DNA of 63,819 bases, taken from assembly GCA_026415195.1 (NCBI GenBank), contig JAOAHO010000004.1:21401-85219 (forward strand). The letters run 5' to 3'. Below the pieces are notes generated by a model. It did not search any database. It worked only from the letters and a program-made list of their open reading frames with translations, and had not been told where the DNA came from. Below are positions 53,573 through 60,882 of this stretch, in pieces; within the stretch, counting starts at the first letter, position 1, and the number at the start of each line of letters is the position of its first letter. The position numbers and the translations under genes were made by a program. The stretch is from Bacteroidia bacterium (GTDB lineage: Bacteria > Bacteroidota > Bacteroidia > B-17B0 > Aurantibacillaceae).

Positions 53573-55873
53573 TCATGTCTTAATACCAATTATGGTAACA
53601 TCATCCATTTGCTCTTCATTCCCTTTCCATTCTTTGAAGAATGAAGACAATTTTTCTTTTTGTTCTTCGGGATCGTTAATTCCTGCGATATCGCACAGCA
53701 ATTCCTTAAACTGTTTAGTCCCGATTTTTTTGCCTTTTTCACCACCAAACTGGTCGGCATAGCCGTCTGTGGTGAGGTAGAGCCAGGTGAGTTCTTTTGT
53801 TTCAATGTTTTGCTTAGTGAAGGGTTTGCTTTCTTCATATCTTCCAATAGGTTGTTTATCGGGTTTGATTTCGATAAGTTCAAAAGCCGGGGCATCGACA
53901 TGCTCGGCTCCCGGTGATTTTACTATATACAATGGGCGATTGGCTCCACTGAATTGTATGGCATTGTTACATTTTTCTATTCTGATTAAACAAACGTCCA
54001 TTCCGTCCCGAATATTTTCTTCACCGGTAAGTTTTTCAATCACTAGTTCCCTGGTTCGGTTCAAGATTTGATCCGTTTCGGTGGCTTTTTCTTCCAATAC
54101 CGCCTTGGTTAAGGCATTCGAACATACCACACTCACCATGGCGCCCGGTACGCCGTGCCCTGTGCAATCGGCCGCTGCCACATAAATGTAATTATTTGCA
54201 AATTCCATCCAGTAAAAATCTCCCGCTACAATGTCCTTTGGCAGATATAACACAAAACTTTTCGGCAAGTGTTCTTTCCATTTTGCATTCGAGGGTAATA
54301 TGGCATTTTGTATCCTCTTGGCGTAATTGATACTATCCAAAATATCTTTGTTTTTTTGCTCAACCAGTTTTTTCTTTTCCTCTACAATCAATTTTTGTTC
54401 TTCCACGATCTTCTTTTGTTTTTCTATAATTTTTTTCTGTTTTTTGGTTATGTACAGGCGGTTAATTGAAAAGCTTAAAAATGCAATCACTAAAACCAAG
54501 CCGGTCAGCACAAACCATATAATAATAAGTTGTTTTTCTTTCTCTTTTCGTTCCAGTTCAAGTTTTTTTTGGTGCTCTCTCTCTTTTAAAGTCTTTTCTT
54601 TCTCAAAATTGAATCGCATTTCTTTCTGAACCAACGCTTTTTGATTTTCTTCGTTCATCACGCAGTCGCGGTATTTAATATGTTCTTTGTAATAATCGAA
54701 TGCTTCTTTATAACGACCCTTTTGATAGCAAAGATCGGATAAACGCAAATAATTATCTTCCAAGTAATAGATTGTGCCGAGTTCTTGATTTATTTTCTCG
54801 GCTTTTTTAAGATATTTTTCAGCAATTGCATATTTTTTTTGTTGAAGGTATAAAGCCCCAATATTCCCAAGGTTGATGGTTTGATCTTTTTTATTTCCGA
54901 TTTCTTCATTCAATTTTAATGCGTGAAAATTATACTCCAGGGCTTTGGGGTAATTTCCCTGATTCCAATATACAAGCCCTATGTTAGCCAGATTGGAGGC
55001 CTGGCCCTGCTTGTTCCCGATTTCTTCATAAAGCTTCAGTGCACGGAAATAATATTTCATAGCCTTAGGATAATCCTCCTGCTCATTATACACATTTCCT
55101 ATATTACCCAAATGCCTTGCTATACTATTTTTATTACCTAATTCTTCGTCGATCTTCAAAGCGCGGAAATTATATTCCAGTGCTTTCAGATAATCCCCTA
55201 GATCATTATAAACAAGCCCTATGTTTGCCAGATTAGAGGCCAGGCCTTGTTTGTTCCCGATTTCTTCATCAATTCTTTGTGCCCGGAAATAATACTCCAG
55301 AGCGTTGGAATAATCGCCTTGATTCCAATACACAAGCCCTATGTTCCCCAAATTTACGGCCTGGCCTTTTTTGTCCCCTATTGTTTCATTCATTTTCAAA
55401 GCTCTGAAATAATATTCCAGTGCCATAGAATAATTCCCTTGATCAGAATATATAAGCCCCATATTCCCCCATGCGGCAGAAGACAGCTTTTGTGCTCGGT
55501 TTTTAACATCATTATCTGAACTGCTCCTAAGTTTTTCCACTATTTTTAAACTGTTTTCATATTGCATTAGGGCTTTGTAATATTCGTTTTTTACAAAATA
55601 GTCCCAGCCCATTTGCAGAATAGCTAAACTTTTTCGTAATTGCCAGTTTGGTCCAGGAATTTTTTCGGCAGTTTCTTTGGCCTTTTTATGAAAGTAAATG
55701 GCAGTATCAGGATTGTTTTCTTGAAATTCATTTCCCAGTCTAAGATACGCATAAAAGCATACGGAGTCATTAGGGGTGTTTTTTATAAGATTTAAAAAAT
55801 AATCTATTTTTTTAATGGAGTTTTGTGAAAAAAAACATAATGAGAAAAATATTAAGATAAAAAATCTACTCAT
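53573..55873 (-). CDS. TPR-transmembrane-PP2C receptor phosphatase, paralog 3 (TPRs intact)
   Basis: The 766-residue protein has a signal peptide (MSRFFILIFFSLCFFSQ), then about eight 40-residue TPRs at about 95-375 of the form NLGNIGLVYWNQGDYSKALEYYFRALK, described by its repeated NIGLVY and ALEYYFRAL parts. A Lys/Glu-rich coiled coil, a transmembrane helix at about 450-475 and a second coiled coil (KIIEKQKKIVEEQKL) lead into a PP2C domain with ADCTGHGVPGAMVSVV, GMDVCLIRIE, LTTDGYADQFGG and MDDVTIIGI, keeping the metal-binding Asp residues. By family knowledge this is a serine/threonine protein phosphatase of the SpoIIE group; the TPR half should lie in the periplasm and the PP2C half inside the cell. 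Its partner protein is not in the window. It has its own promoter box. Confidence 0.9.
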   Translation of the reverse strand: MSRFFILIFFSLCFFSQNSIKKIDYFLNLIKNTPNDSVCFYAYLRLGNEFQENNPDTAIYFHKKAKETAEKIPGPNWQLRKSLAILQMGWDYFVKNEYYKALMQYENSLKIVEKLRSSSDNDVKNRAQKLSSAAWGNMGLIYSDQGNYSMALEYYFRALKMNETIGDKKGQAVNLGNIGLVYWNQGDYSNALEYYFRAQRIDEEIGNKQGLASNLANIGLVYNDLGDYLKALEYNFRALKIDEELGNKNSIARHLGNIGNVYNEQEDYPKAMKYYFRALKLYEEIGNKQGQASNLANIGLVYWNQGNYPKALEYNFHALKLNEEIGNKKDQTINLGNIGALYLQQKKYAIAEKYLKKAEKINQELGTIYYLEDNYLRLSDLCYQKGRYKEAFDYYKEHIKYRDCVMNEENQKALVQKEMRFNFEKEKTLKEREHQKKLELERKEKEKQLIIIWFVLTGLVLVIAFLSFSINRLYITKKQKKIIEKQKKIVEEQKLIVEEKKKLVEQKNKDILDSINYAKRIQNAILPSNAKWKEHLPKSFVLYLPKDIVAGDFYWMEFANNYIYVAAADCTGHGVPGAMVSVVCSNALTKAVLEEKATETDQILNRTRELVIEKLTGEENIRDGMDVCLIRIEKCNNAIQFSGANRPLYIVKSPGAEHVDAPAFELIEIKPDKQPIGRYEESKPFTKQNIETKELTWLYLTTDGYADQFGGEKGKKIGTKQFKELLCDIAGINDPEEQKEKLSSFFKEWKGNEEQMDDVTIIGIKT
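54830..55490 (-). repeat. tandem 120-bp repeats encoding the TPR array of the 53573 gene
   Basis: Successive 120-base units, one per 40-residue TPR, recur with strongly alike wording (for example CCAATATACAAGCCCTATGTT and CGGAAATAATA elements). About six units are visible. The DNA-level likeness suggests expansion by unequal recombination. Confidence 0.8.
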
Positions 55874-55890
55874 GAAGCAGGGGGGAAATA

Positions 55891-55898
55891 CAAAAATA
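55891..55898 (-). promoter_or_regulatory. predicted -7 promoter box of the 53573 phosphatase gene
   Basis: The minus strand reads TATTTTTG, an exact TAnnTTTG match ending 17 bases before the ATG at 55873. Confidence 0.5.
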
Positions 55899-55999
55899 GG
55901 AAAATGAGTGTATTATTAATTCAAAAGGGTTTACTGTGCTTTACAAAATGAGGGGAACATTGGAATGAACTTATTTCCTAATCGACTTTTGATTTTAAT

Positions 56000-58219
56000 T
56001 TATATACCTATACCAAGAACGGTTACATCATCCATTTGTTCTTCATTGCCTTTCCACTCTTTGAAAAACGATGATAATTTTTCTTTTTGTTCTTCTGCAT
56101 TGTTGCTTGTGGCGATGTCGCATAACAATTCCTTAAACTGTTTAGTTCCGATTTTTTTGCCTTTTTCACCACCAAACTGGTCGGCATAGCCGTCGGTGGT
56201 CAGATAGAACCAGGTGTTTGGATTGAGTTGTATTTCTTGCTTTGTAAAGGGCTTTGATTCTTCATAGCGCCCAACAGGTTGCTTATCGGGTTTGATTTCA
56301 GTTAATGATTTATCTTCATTTACCAAATACAACGAACGGTTCGCTCCGCTGAATTGAATTAATCTTCTGTTCTTTTCTATCCTCACAAGGCAAATGTCCA
56401 TACCGTCCCGTATATTGTCTTCACTGGTGAGTTTTTCTATCACCAATTCCCTGCTGCGGTTGAGGATTTGGTCGGTCTCGGTGAATTTTTCTTCCAAAAC
56501 CACCTTGGTTAATGCATTCGAACATACCACGCTTACCATGGCTCCCGGAACCCCATGTCCCGTACAATCGGCCGCGGCTACATATATATATTCATTTGCA
56601 TATTCCATCCAGTAAAAATCCCCCGCTACAATGTCTTTGGGCAGAAATAGCACAAAACTTTCCGGCAAGTGTTCTTTCCATTTTGCATTCGATGGCAGAA
56701 TGGCATATTGTATCCTTTTCGCATAATTGATGCTATCCAAAATATCTTTGTTTTTTTGCTCAACCAGTTTTTTCTGTTCTTCCACTATCAGTTTTTGCTC
56801 TTCCACAATCTTCTTTTGTTTTTCTATAATGTTTTTCTGTTTTCTTGTCACATTCAAACGGTTTATTACAAAACCTAAAAACGCCATCACCAAAACCAAC
56901 CCGGCTGCCACAAACCAGGTAATGATCCGTTGCTTTTCTTTTTCTTTTCGCTCCAATTCTAGTTTTTTCTGATGTTCTTTCTCTTTCAGGGCCTGTTCTT
57001 TTTCAAAATTGTATTTCATCTCCTTCTGAATCAGGGCTTTTTGGTTTTCTTCGTTTTTAACAGAATCACGAAATTTAATATGTTCTTTATAGTAAAATAA
57101 GGATTTTAAGTAATCTTTTTTTACCTCATACAATCTTGACAACTTATAACAGTCATCCTCAAGGTAATATATTAAACCAAGCTCTCTATTAATTTTTTCT
57201 GAACTAGTAAGAAATTTTTCGGCTTTAATGATATCATTCAATTCAAAGTAAAGCCATCCTATGTTCCCATATATTACTGCCGCTGCTTTAGGATCGCCAA
57301 TATTTTTATTTAAAGAATCAGACTTTAATAAATAATCTAAAGCCATTTGAACATATTTTGTTGAAATCGATTTTTTTCCGAGTTCATTATATGTTTTGGC
57401 TATTTCGGAATACAAACAGCCAATATTCATCATGTTCAAACATTGGTTGAGCTTATTTCCAATAAGTTTATCAATTTCCTGAGATTTAAAATAAAAAATT
57501 AATGCCATGTTATAATTTTGCATTTCAGAATAAATATTTGCAATGTTGCCCAATACTATGGCTTCTCCATTTTGATTTTTATACTTTCTATGAATTTTTA
57601 AAGAATTGTAATAATAATCTAATGCTTTTGACAATTCACCCAAATCGGCATATGTATTCCCTATATATCCATATATAATTGCCCGGGTAATTTGATTGGC
57701 TATATCACCATCATCTATTTCTTCATTTATTTTTAATGATTTAAAGTAAAAATCTAATGCTCTAGAGTAATTAGCTTCGTTTGAATAAACATTTCCAATA
57801 TTTCCTAGTGCTATGGAATAAATTTTTTTTGAAAGATTTTTGATGTAATCACTTTTATGATTTAGATATTTACTTGTTATAATTTTACTTTTCGTAAGGT
57901 ATAATAAAGAAATTTTATTATTTCCTTTGATAAAATAATCCCAACCTAATTGTCTGATGACATCAGCTCTTTTTAAATCCCAATAATCGCCGGAAAACTT
58001 TTTTACGATATTTTCAGCTAAATGATGATAAAAAATGGCCGTATCTGGGTTTATATTTTGATAAATGTTCCCAAGATCATAAAGTATAAAATATTTTATA
58101 GTTTCATTTGAATTATATTTTAAAGTCTTTTTTAATAATTCTAAGTTAGAATTTTGAGCGTTTAATATTATTACAAAATAAGATAAACAAAAAACAAATA
58201 TTTTGCTCAATCTCAACAT
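56000..58219 (-). CDS. TPR-transmembrane-PP2C receptor phosphatase, paralog 2 (diverged sensor half)
   Basis: The 739-residue protein has a short signal-like start (IFVFCLSYFVIILNAQ), a diverged TPR region at about 45-350 that is much more AT-rich and Asn/Ile/Lys-rich than its neighbours, a helix at about 430-455 (WFVAAGLVLVMAFLGFVI), and a PP2C domain nearly word for word like that of the next gene (ADCTGHGVPGAMVSVV, GMDICLVRIE, LTTDGYADQFGG, MDDVTVLGI). The output half has therefore stayed alike while the sensor half has changed. Its start overlaps the upstream paralog stop by seven bases, so the two are probably co-translated. Confidence 0.88.
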   Translation of the reverse strand: MLRLSKIFVFCLSYFVIILNAQNSNLELLKKTLKYNSNETIKYFILYDLGNIYQNINPDTAIFYHHLAENIVKKFSGDYWDLKRADVIRQLGWDYFIKGNNKISLLYLTKSKIITSKYLNHKSDYIKNLSKKIYSIALGNIGNVYSNEANYSRALDFYFKSLKINEEIDDGDIANQITRAIIYGYIGNTYADLGELSKALDYYYNSLKIHRKYKNQNGEAIVLGNIANIYSEMQNYNMALIFYFKSQEIDKLIGNKLNQCLNMMNIGCLYSEIAKTYNELGKKSISTKYVQMALDYLLKSDSLNKNIGDPKAAAVIYGNIGWLYFELNDIIKAEKFLTSSEKINRELGLIYYLEDDCYKLSRLYEVKKDYLKSLFYYKEHIKFRDSVKNEENQKALIQKEMKYNFEKEQALKEKEHQKKLELERKEKEKQRIITWFVAAGLVLVMAFLGFVINRLNVTRKQKNIIEKQKKIVEEQKLIVEEQKKLVEQKNKDILDSINYAKRIQYAILPSNAKWKEHLPESFVLFLPKDIVAGDFYWMEYANEYIYVAAADCTGHGVPGAMVSVVCSNALTKVVLEEKFTETDQILNRSRELVIEKLTSEDNIRDGMDICLVRIEKNRRLIQFSGANRSLYLVNEDKSLTEIKPDKQPVGRYEESKPFTKQEIQLNPNTWFYLTTDGYADQFGGEKGKKIGTKQFKELLCDIATSNNAEEQKEKLSSFFKEWKGNEEQMDDVTVLGIGI

Positions 58220-60363
58220 TTTATGCCAATTATTGTGATATCATCCATCTGCTCTTCATTCCCTTTCCATTCTTTGAAGAAGGAGGATAGTTTTTCTTTT
58301 TGTTGTTCAAAATCGTTAATTCCTGCTATGTCACACAACAATTCTTTAAACTGCTTAGTCCCGATTTTTTTTCCTTTCTGCCCTCCGAACTGATCTGCAT
58401 AGCCGTCGGTGGTGAGGTAGAACCAGGTGTTTTCGTTGAGTTTAATCTCTTGCTTTGTAAAGGGCTTTGATTCTTCATAGCGCCCAATGGGTTGCTTATC
58501 GGGTTTGATTTCCGTTAACGATTTATCTTTATTTACCAAATACAACGGGCGGTTCGCTCCGCTGAATTGAATGAAACTTCTGTTTTTTTCTATCCTCACA
58601 AGGCAAATGTCCATCCCGTCGCGGATGTTGTCTTCATTGGTGAGTTTTTCAATCACAAGTTCCCGCGTTCGGTTGAGAATTTGATCTGTTTCGGTGAGTT
58701 TTTCTTCTAATACCGCCTTGGTTAAAGCATTCGAACATACCACACTCACCATGGCTCCGGGTACGCCATGTCCCGTGCAATCGGCCGCTGCCACATACAC
58801 AAAATTATTTGCATATTCCATCCAGTAAAAATCCCCCGCCACAATGTCTTTGGGAAGATATAAAACAAAACTGTTGGGAAGGTTTTTTTTCCATTTTGTG
58901 TTGGATGGCAATATAGCATTTTGAATCCTTTTGGCGTAATTGATGCTGTCTAAAATATCTTTATTCTTTTGTTCTACTAATTTTTTCTGTTCTTCCACGA
59001 TCTTCTTTTGTTCTTCCACGATCTTCTTTTGTTTTTCTATAATGTTTTTCTGTTTTCTTGTCACATTCAAGCGGTTAATTACAAAACCCAGAAAAGCCAC
59101 CACCAAAACCAACCCTGCTGCCACAAACCAGGTAATAATCTGTTGTTTTTCTTTCTCTTTTCGTTCCAGTTCTAATTTTTTCTGATGTTCTTTTTCTTTC
59201 AAGGCCTGTTCTTTTTCAAAATTAAACTTCATCTCCTTCTGAACCAGCGCTTTTTGGTTTTCTTCGCTCATCATACTATCACGGTATTTGATATGTTCTT
59301 TGTAATATTCGTATGCTTCTTTATAGCGGCCGGTTTGGTAATAGAGATCGGATAAATGCAAACAAACATCTTTTAAGAAATAAATCACTCCGAGTTCTTT
59401 ATTAAACTTCCTGGCTTTTTTCAGATAGGCCTCGGCGGTTGAGTATTTTTTTTGTTTTAGGTATAGCGCCCCCATATTCCCGAGATTGACGGCCAGACCT
59501 TGTGTATTTCCAATCTCTTCATGGATCTTCAGGGCCCGGAAATAATAATCCAACGCTTTTTTATATTCCCCTTCAGCATAATATACAAGCCCTATGTTGC
59601 CCAGATTGGCAGCCATGTCTTTTTTGTTTCCCGTTTCTTCATTCAACTCCATCGCACGGAAATAATACTCAAGCGCCTTGAGATAATTCCCTTGATTATG
59701 AAACACGCTCCCTATATTGCCCAAATTAACGGCTTGACCAGTTTTGTCTCCGATAGCTTTATGCATCCTAAACGCTCGGAAATAATACTCCAGGGCCTTG
59801 GGATAATTCCCTTGATCATCAAACACAAGTCCTATATTGCCCAGATTGGAAGCCTGACCGCGCTTGCTCCCGAATTCTTCACAAATTTTCAACGCCCGGA
59901 AAAAATACTCTAAGGCTTTTCGATAATCTCCCTGATTCCAATACACAACCCCCATGTTACCAAACACAGCTGCCCTTAATTTTTGAGCACGGTTTATATT
60001 GTTTTTATCTGAACCGCCGATGTGTTTTTCCGCTATATTTAAGCTGTTTTCATAATACTTCAGTGCATTAGTATAATCACTTTTTACATAACAGTCCCAG
60101 CCCTTTGCCCTAACGGCTTCGCCTTTTCGAAGTTCCCCATCAGGCCCGGGAATCTTTTCTGCTATTTTTACAGCCAGTGTGTGAAAATATATCGCCGTGT
60201 CGGAGTTAGTGTATTGAAATTCGTTTCCCAGCCCCAGATACGCATTAAATTTGGTAGTGTCGTGCTTAGCGGTTTTTAAAAGATTTAATAAAGAATCTAT
60301 TTTCCTTTTGTTTTGGGAAAGGAGGGGGAGGGCTAATATGATTAAAAGTAAAAATATATTCAT
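58213..60363 (-). CDS. TPR-transmembrane-PP2C receptor phosphatase, paralog 1 (operon leader)
   Basis: The ATG ending at 60363 is chosen because it opens the signal peptide MNIFLLLIILALPLLSQ and sits 16 bases after a promoter box; the longer frame to 60612 reads through REP-like repeats. The 716-residue protein has about six regular 40-residue TPRs at about 110-320 (NLGNIGLV, KALEYYFRA), coiled coil, helix at about 405-430 (WFVAAGLVLVVAFLGFVI), second coiled coil and the PP2C domain with all metal-binding Asp (ADCTGHGVPGAM, GMDICLVRIE, TTDGYADQFGG, MDDITIIGI). It is the first gene of a two-gene unit with the 56000 paralog. Confidence 0.9.
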   Translation of the reverse strand: MNIFLLLIILALPLLSQNKRKIDSLLNLLKTAKHDTTKFNAYLGLGNEFQYTNSDTAIYFHTLAVKIAEKIPGPDGELRKGEAVRAKGWDCYVKSDYTNALKYYENSLNIAEKHIGGSDKNNINRAQKLRAAVFGNMGVVYWNQGDYRKALEYFFRALKICEEFGSKRGQASNLGNIGLVFDDQGNYPKALEYYFRAFRMHKAIGDKTGQAVNLGNIGSVFHNQGNYLKALEYYFRAMELNEETGNKKDMAANLGNIGLVYYAEGEYKKALDYYFRALKIHEEIGNTQGLAVNLGNMGALYLKQKKYSTAEAYLKKARKFNKELGVIYFLKDVCLHLSDLYYQTGRYKEAYEYYKEHIKYRDSMMSEENQKALVQKEMKFNFEKEQALKEKEHQKKLELERKEKEKQQIITWFVAAGLVLVVAFLGFVINRLNVTRKQKNIIEKQKKIVEEQKKIVEEQKKLVEQKNKDILDSINYAKRIQNAILPSNTKWKKNLPNSFVLYLPKDIVAGDFYWMEYANNFVYVAAADCTGHGVPGAMVSVVCSNALTKAVLEEKLTETDQILNRTRELVIEKLTNEDNIRDGMDICLVRIEKNRSFIQFSGANRPLYLVNKDKSLTEIKPDKQPIGRYEESKPFTKQEIKLNENTWFYLTTDGYADQFGGQKGKKIGTKQFKELLCDIAGINDFEQQKEKLSSFFKEWKGNEEQMDDITIIGIKC
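59460..59970 (-). repeat. tandem 120-bp repeats encoding the TPR array of the 58213 gene
   Basis: Four to five 120-base units, one per TPR, are nearly alike (recurring CGGAAATAATACTC and CCTATATTGCCCA elements on the plus strand) and closely resemble the units of the 53573 gene. Confidence 0.8.
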
Positions 60364-60379
60364 GAATAAGGGGGATATA

Positions 60380-60387
60380 CAAATGTA
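60380..60387 (-). promoter_or_regulatory. predicted -7 promoter box of the 58213-56000 phosphatase unit
   Basis: The minus strand reads TACATTTG, an exact TAnnTTTG match ending 16 bases before the ATG at 60363. Confidence 0.52.
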
Positions 60388-60437
60388 AAGAATTAAATGT
60401 ATTGTATGTTTAATGGAAATTATGAGGGGTTTAATGT

Positions 60438-60480
60438 CCGGTGGTTTCGGTAGGAGCGTTGACCTACTCAGCCACTGGGG
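60438..60480 (+). repeat. REP-like palindromic repeat, copy 3 (doublet B)
   Basis: It reads CCGGTGGTTTCGGTAGGAGC, then GTTGACCTACTCAGCCACTG and GGG. The inner stem is changed (TAGGAGC against GACCTA), so it is the most diverged copy. Confidence 0.82.
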
Positions 60481-60497
60481 TTTATTATTCTTTATTA

Positions 60498-60538
60498 CCG
60501 GTGGTTTCGATACGGACTTCGTCCTACTCAACCACCGG
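60498..60538 (+). repeat. REP-like palindromic repeat, copy 4 (doublet B)
   Basis: It reads CCGGTGGTTTCGATACGGAC, TTC, then GTCCTACTCAACCACCGG. The outer CCGGTGGTT/AACCACCGG and inner GGAC/GTCC stems pair perfectly. It begins 60 bases after copy 3. Confidence 0.88.
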
Positions 60539-60548
60539 AAATTTTTTT

Positions 60549-60683
60549 GCGTGAGGGATGCGGAGGGGCGAAGCGCGCTTTCCCGGAGTGCGGCGAGAGA
60601 AGCGAGCCGCATGCAGGAAGCGCCGAAGCGAAAGCGAAGCCCGAAGCAGCCCGGCCCTTCCGCTATCGCGGAAGGGACACGCC
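60549..60683 (-). repeat. GC-rich dispersed repeat of a kind known from Bacteroidota genomes
   Basis: This 135-base island is far richer in GC than all around it. It contains repeated GAAGCG/GCGAAGC units and a perfect nine-base hairpin, CCCTTCCGC (60655-60663) with GCGGAAGGG (60668-60676). In minus-strand order it begins GGGCGTGTCCCTTCCGC, a wording I recognise from other Bacteroidota genomes. Frames that cross it are not genes. It sits between REP doublets B and C. Confidence 0.65.
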
Positions 60684-60704
60684 CAAATAAAAAAACTAAA
60701 ACTT

Positions 60705-60746
60705 GCGGTGGCTTCGATACGGGCTAACGCCCTACTCAACCACCGG
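60705..60746 (+). repeat. REP-like palindromic repeat, copy 5 (doublet C)
   Basis: It reads GCGGTGGCTTCGATACGGGC, TAAC, then GCCCTACTCAACCACCGG. The inner GGGC/GCCC and outer GGTGG/CCACC stems pair. Confidence 0.87.
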
Positions 60747-60760
60747 TTTGTAGTTTCTTT

Positions 60761-60804
60761 GGCGGTGGCTTCGATACGGTCTTCGTCCTACTCAGCCACC
60801 GGGG
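60761..60804 (+). repeat. REP-like palindromic repeat, copy 6 (doublet C)
   Basis: It reads GGCGGTGGCTTCGATACGG, TCTTCGT, then CCTACTCAGCCACCGGGG. It begins 56 bases after copy 5, again in the same orientation, with a TTTCTTTGGCGG spacer end shared with doublet A. Confidence 0.87.
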
Positions 60805-60882
60805 AGACAACGATTATTGGTTTAATTAAAAAATATTTTTTTATACGGATGCCCCGACGCTAACAAGAATATCAGCCATTAA

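Noticed and set aside
60364..60612. 83-residue N-terminal extension of the 58213-60363 phosphatase
   Set aside because: It reads through two REP-like repeats and part of the GC-rich island, and a clean signal peptide plus promoter box fit ATG 60363.
60413..60863. Open frames across the repeat region upstream of the phosphatase array
   Set aside because: They consist of palindromic repeats and GC-rich island sequence, overlap on both strands and have no recognisable protein features.
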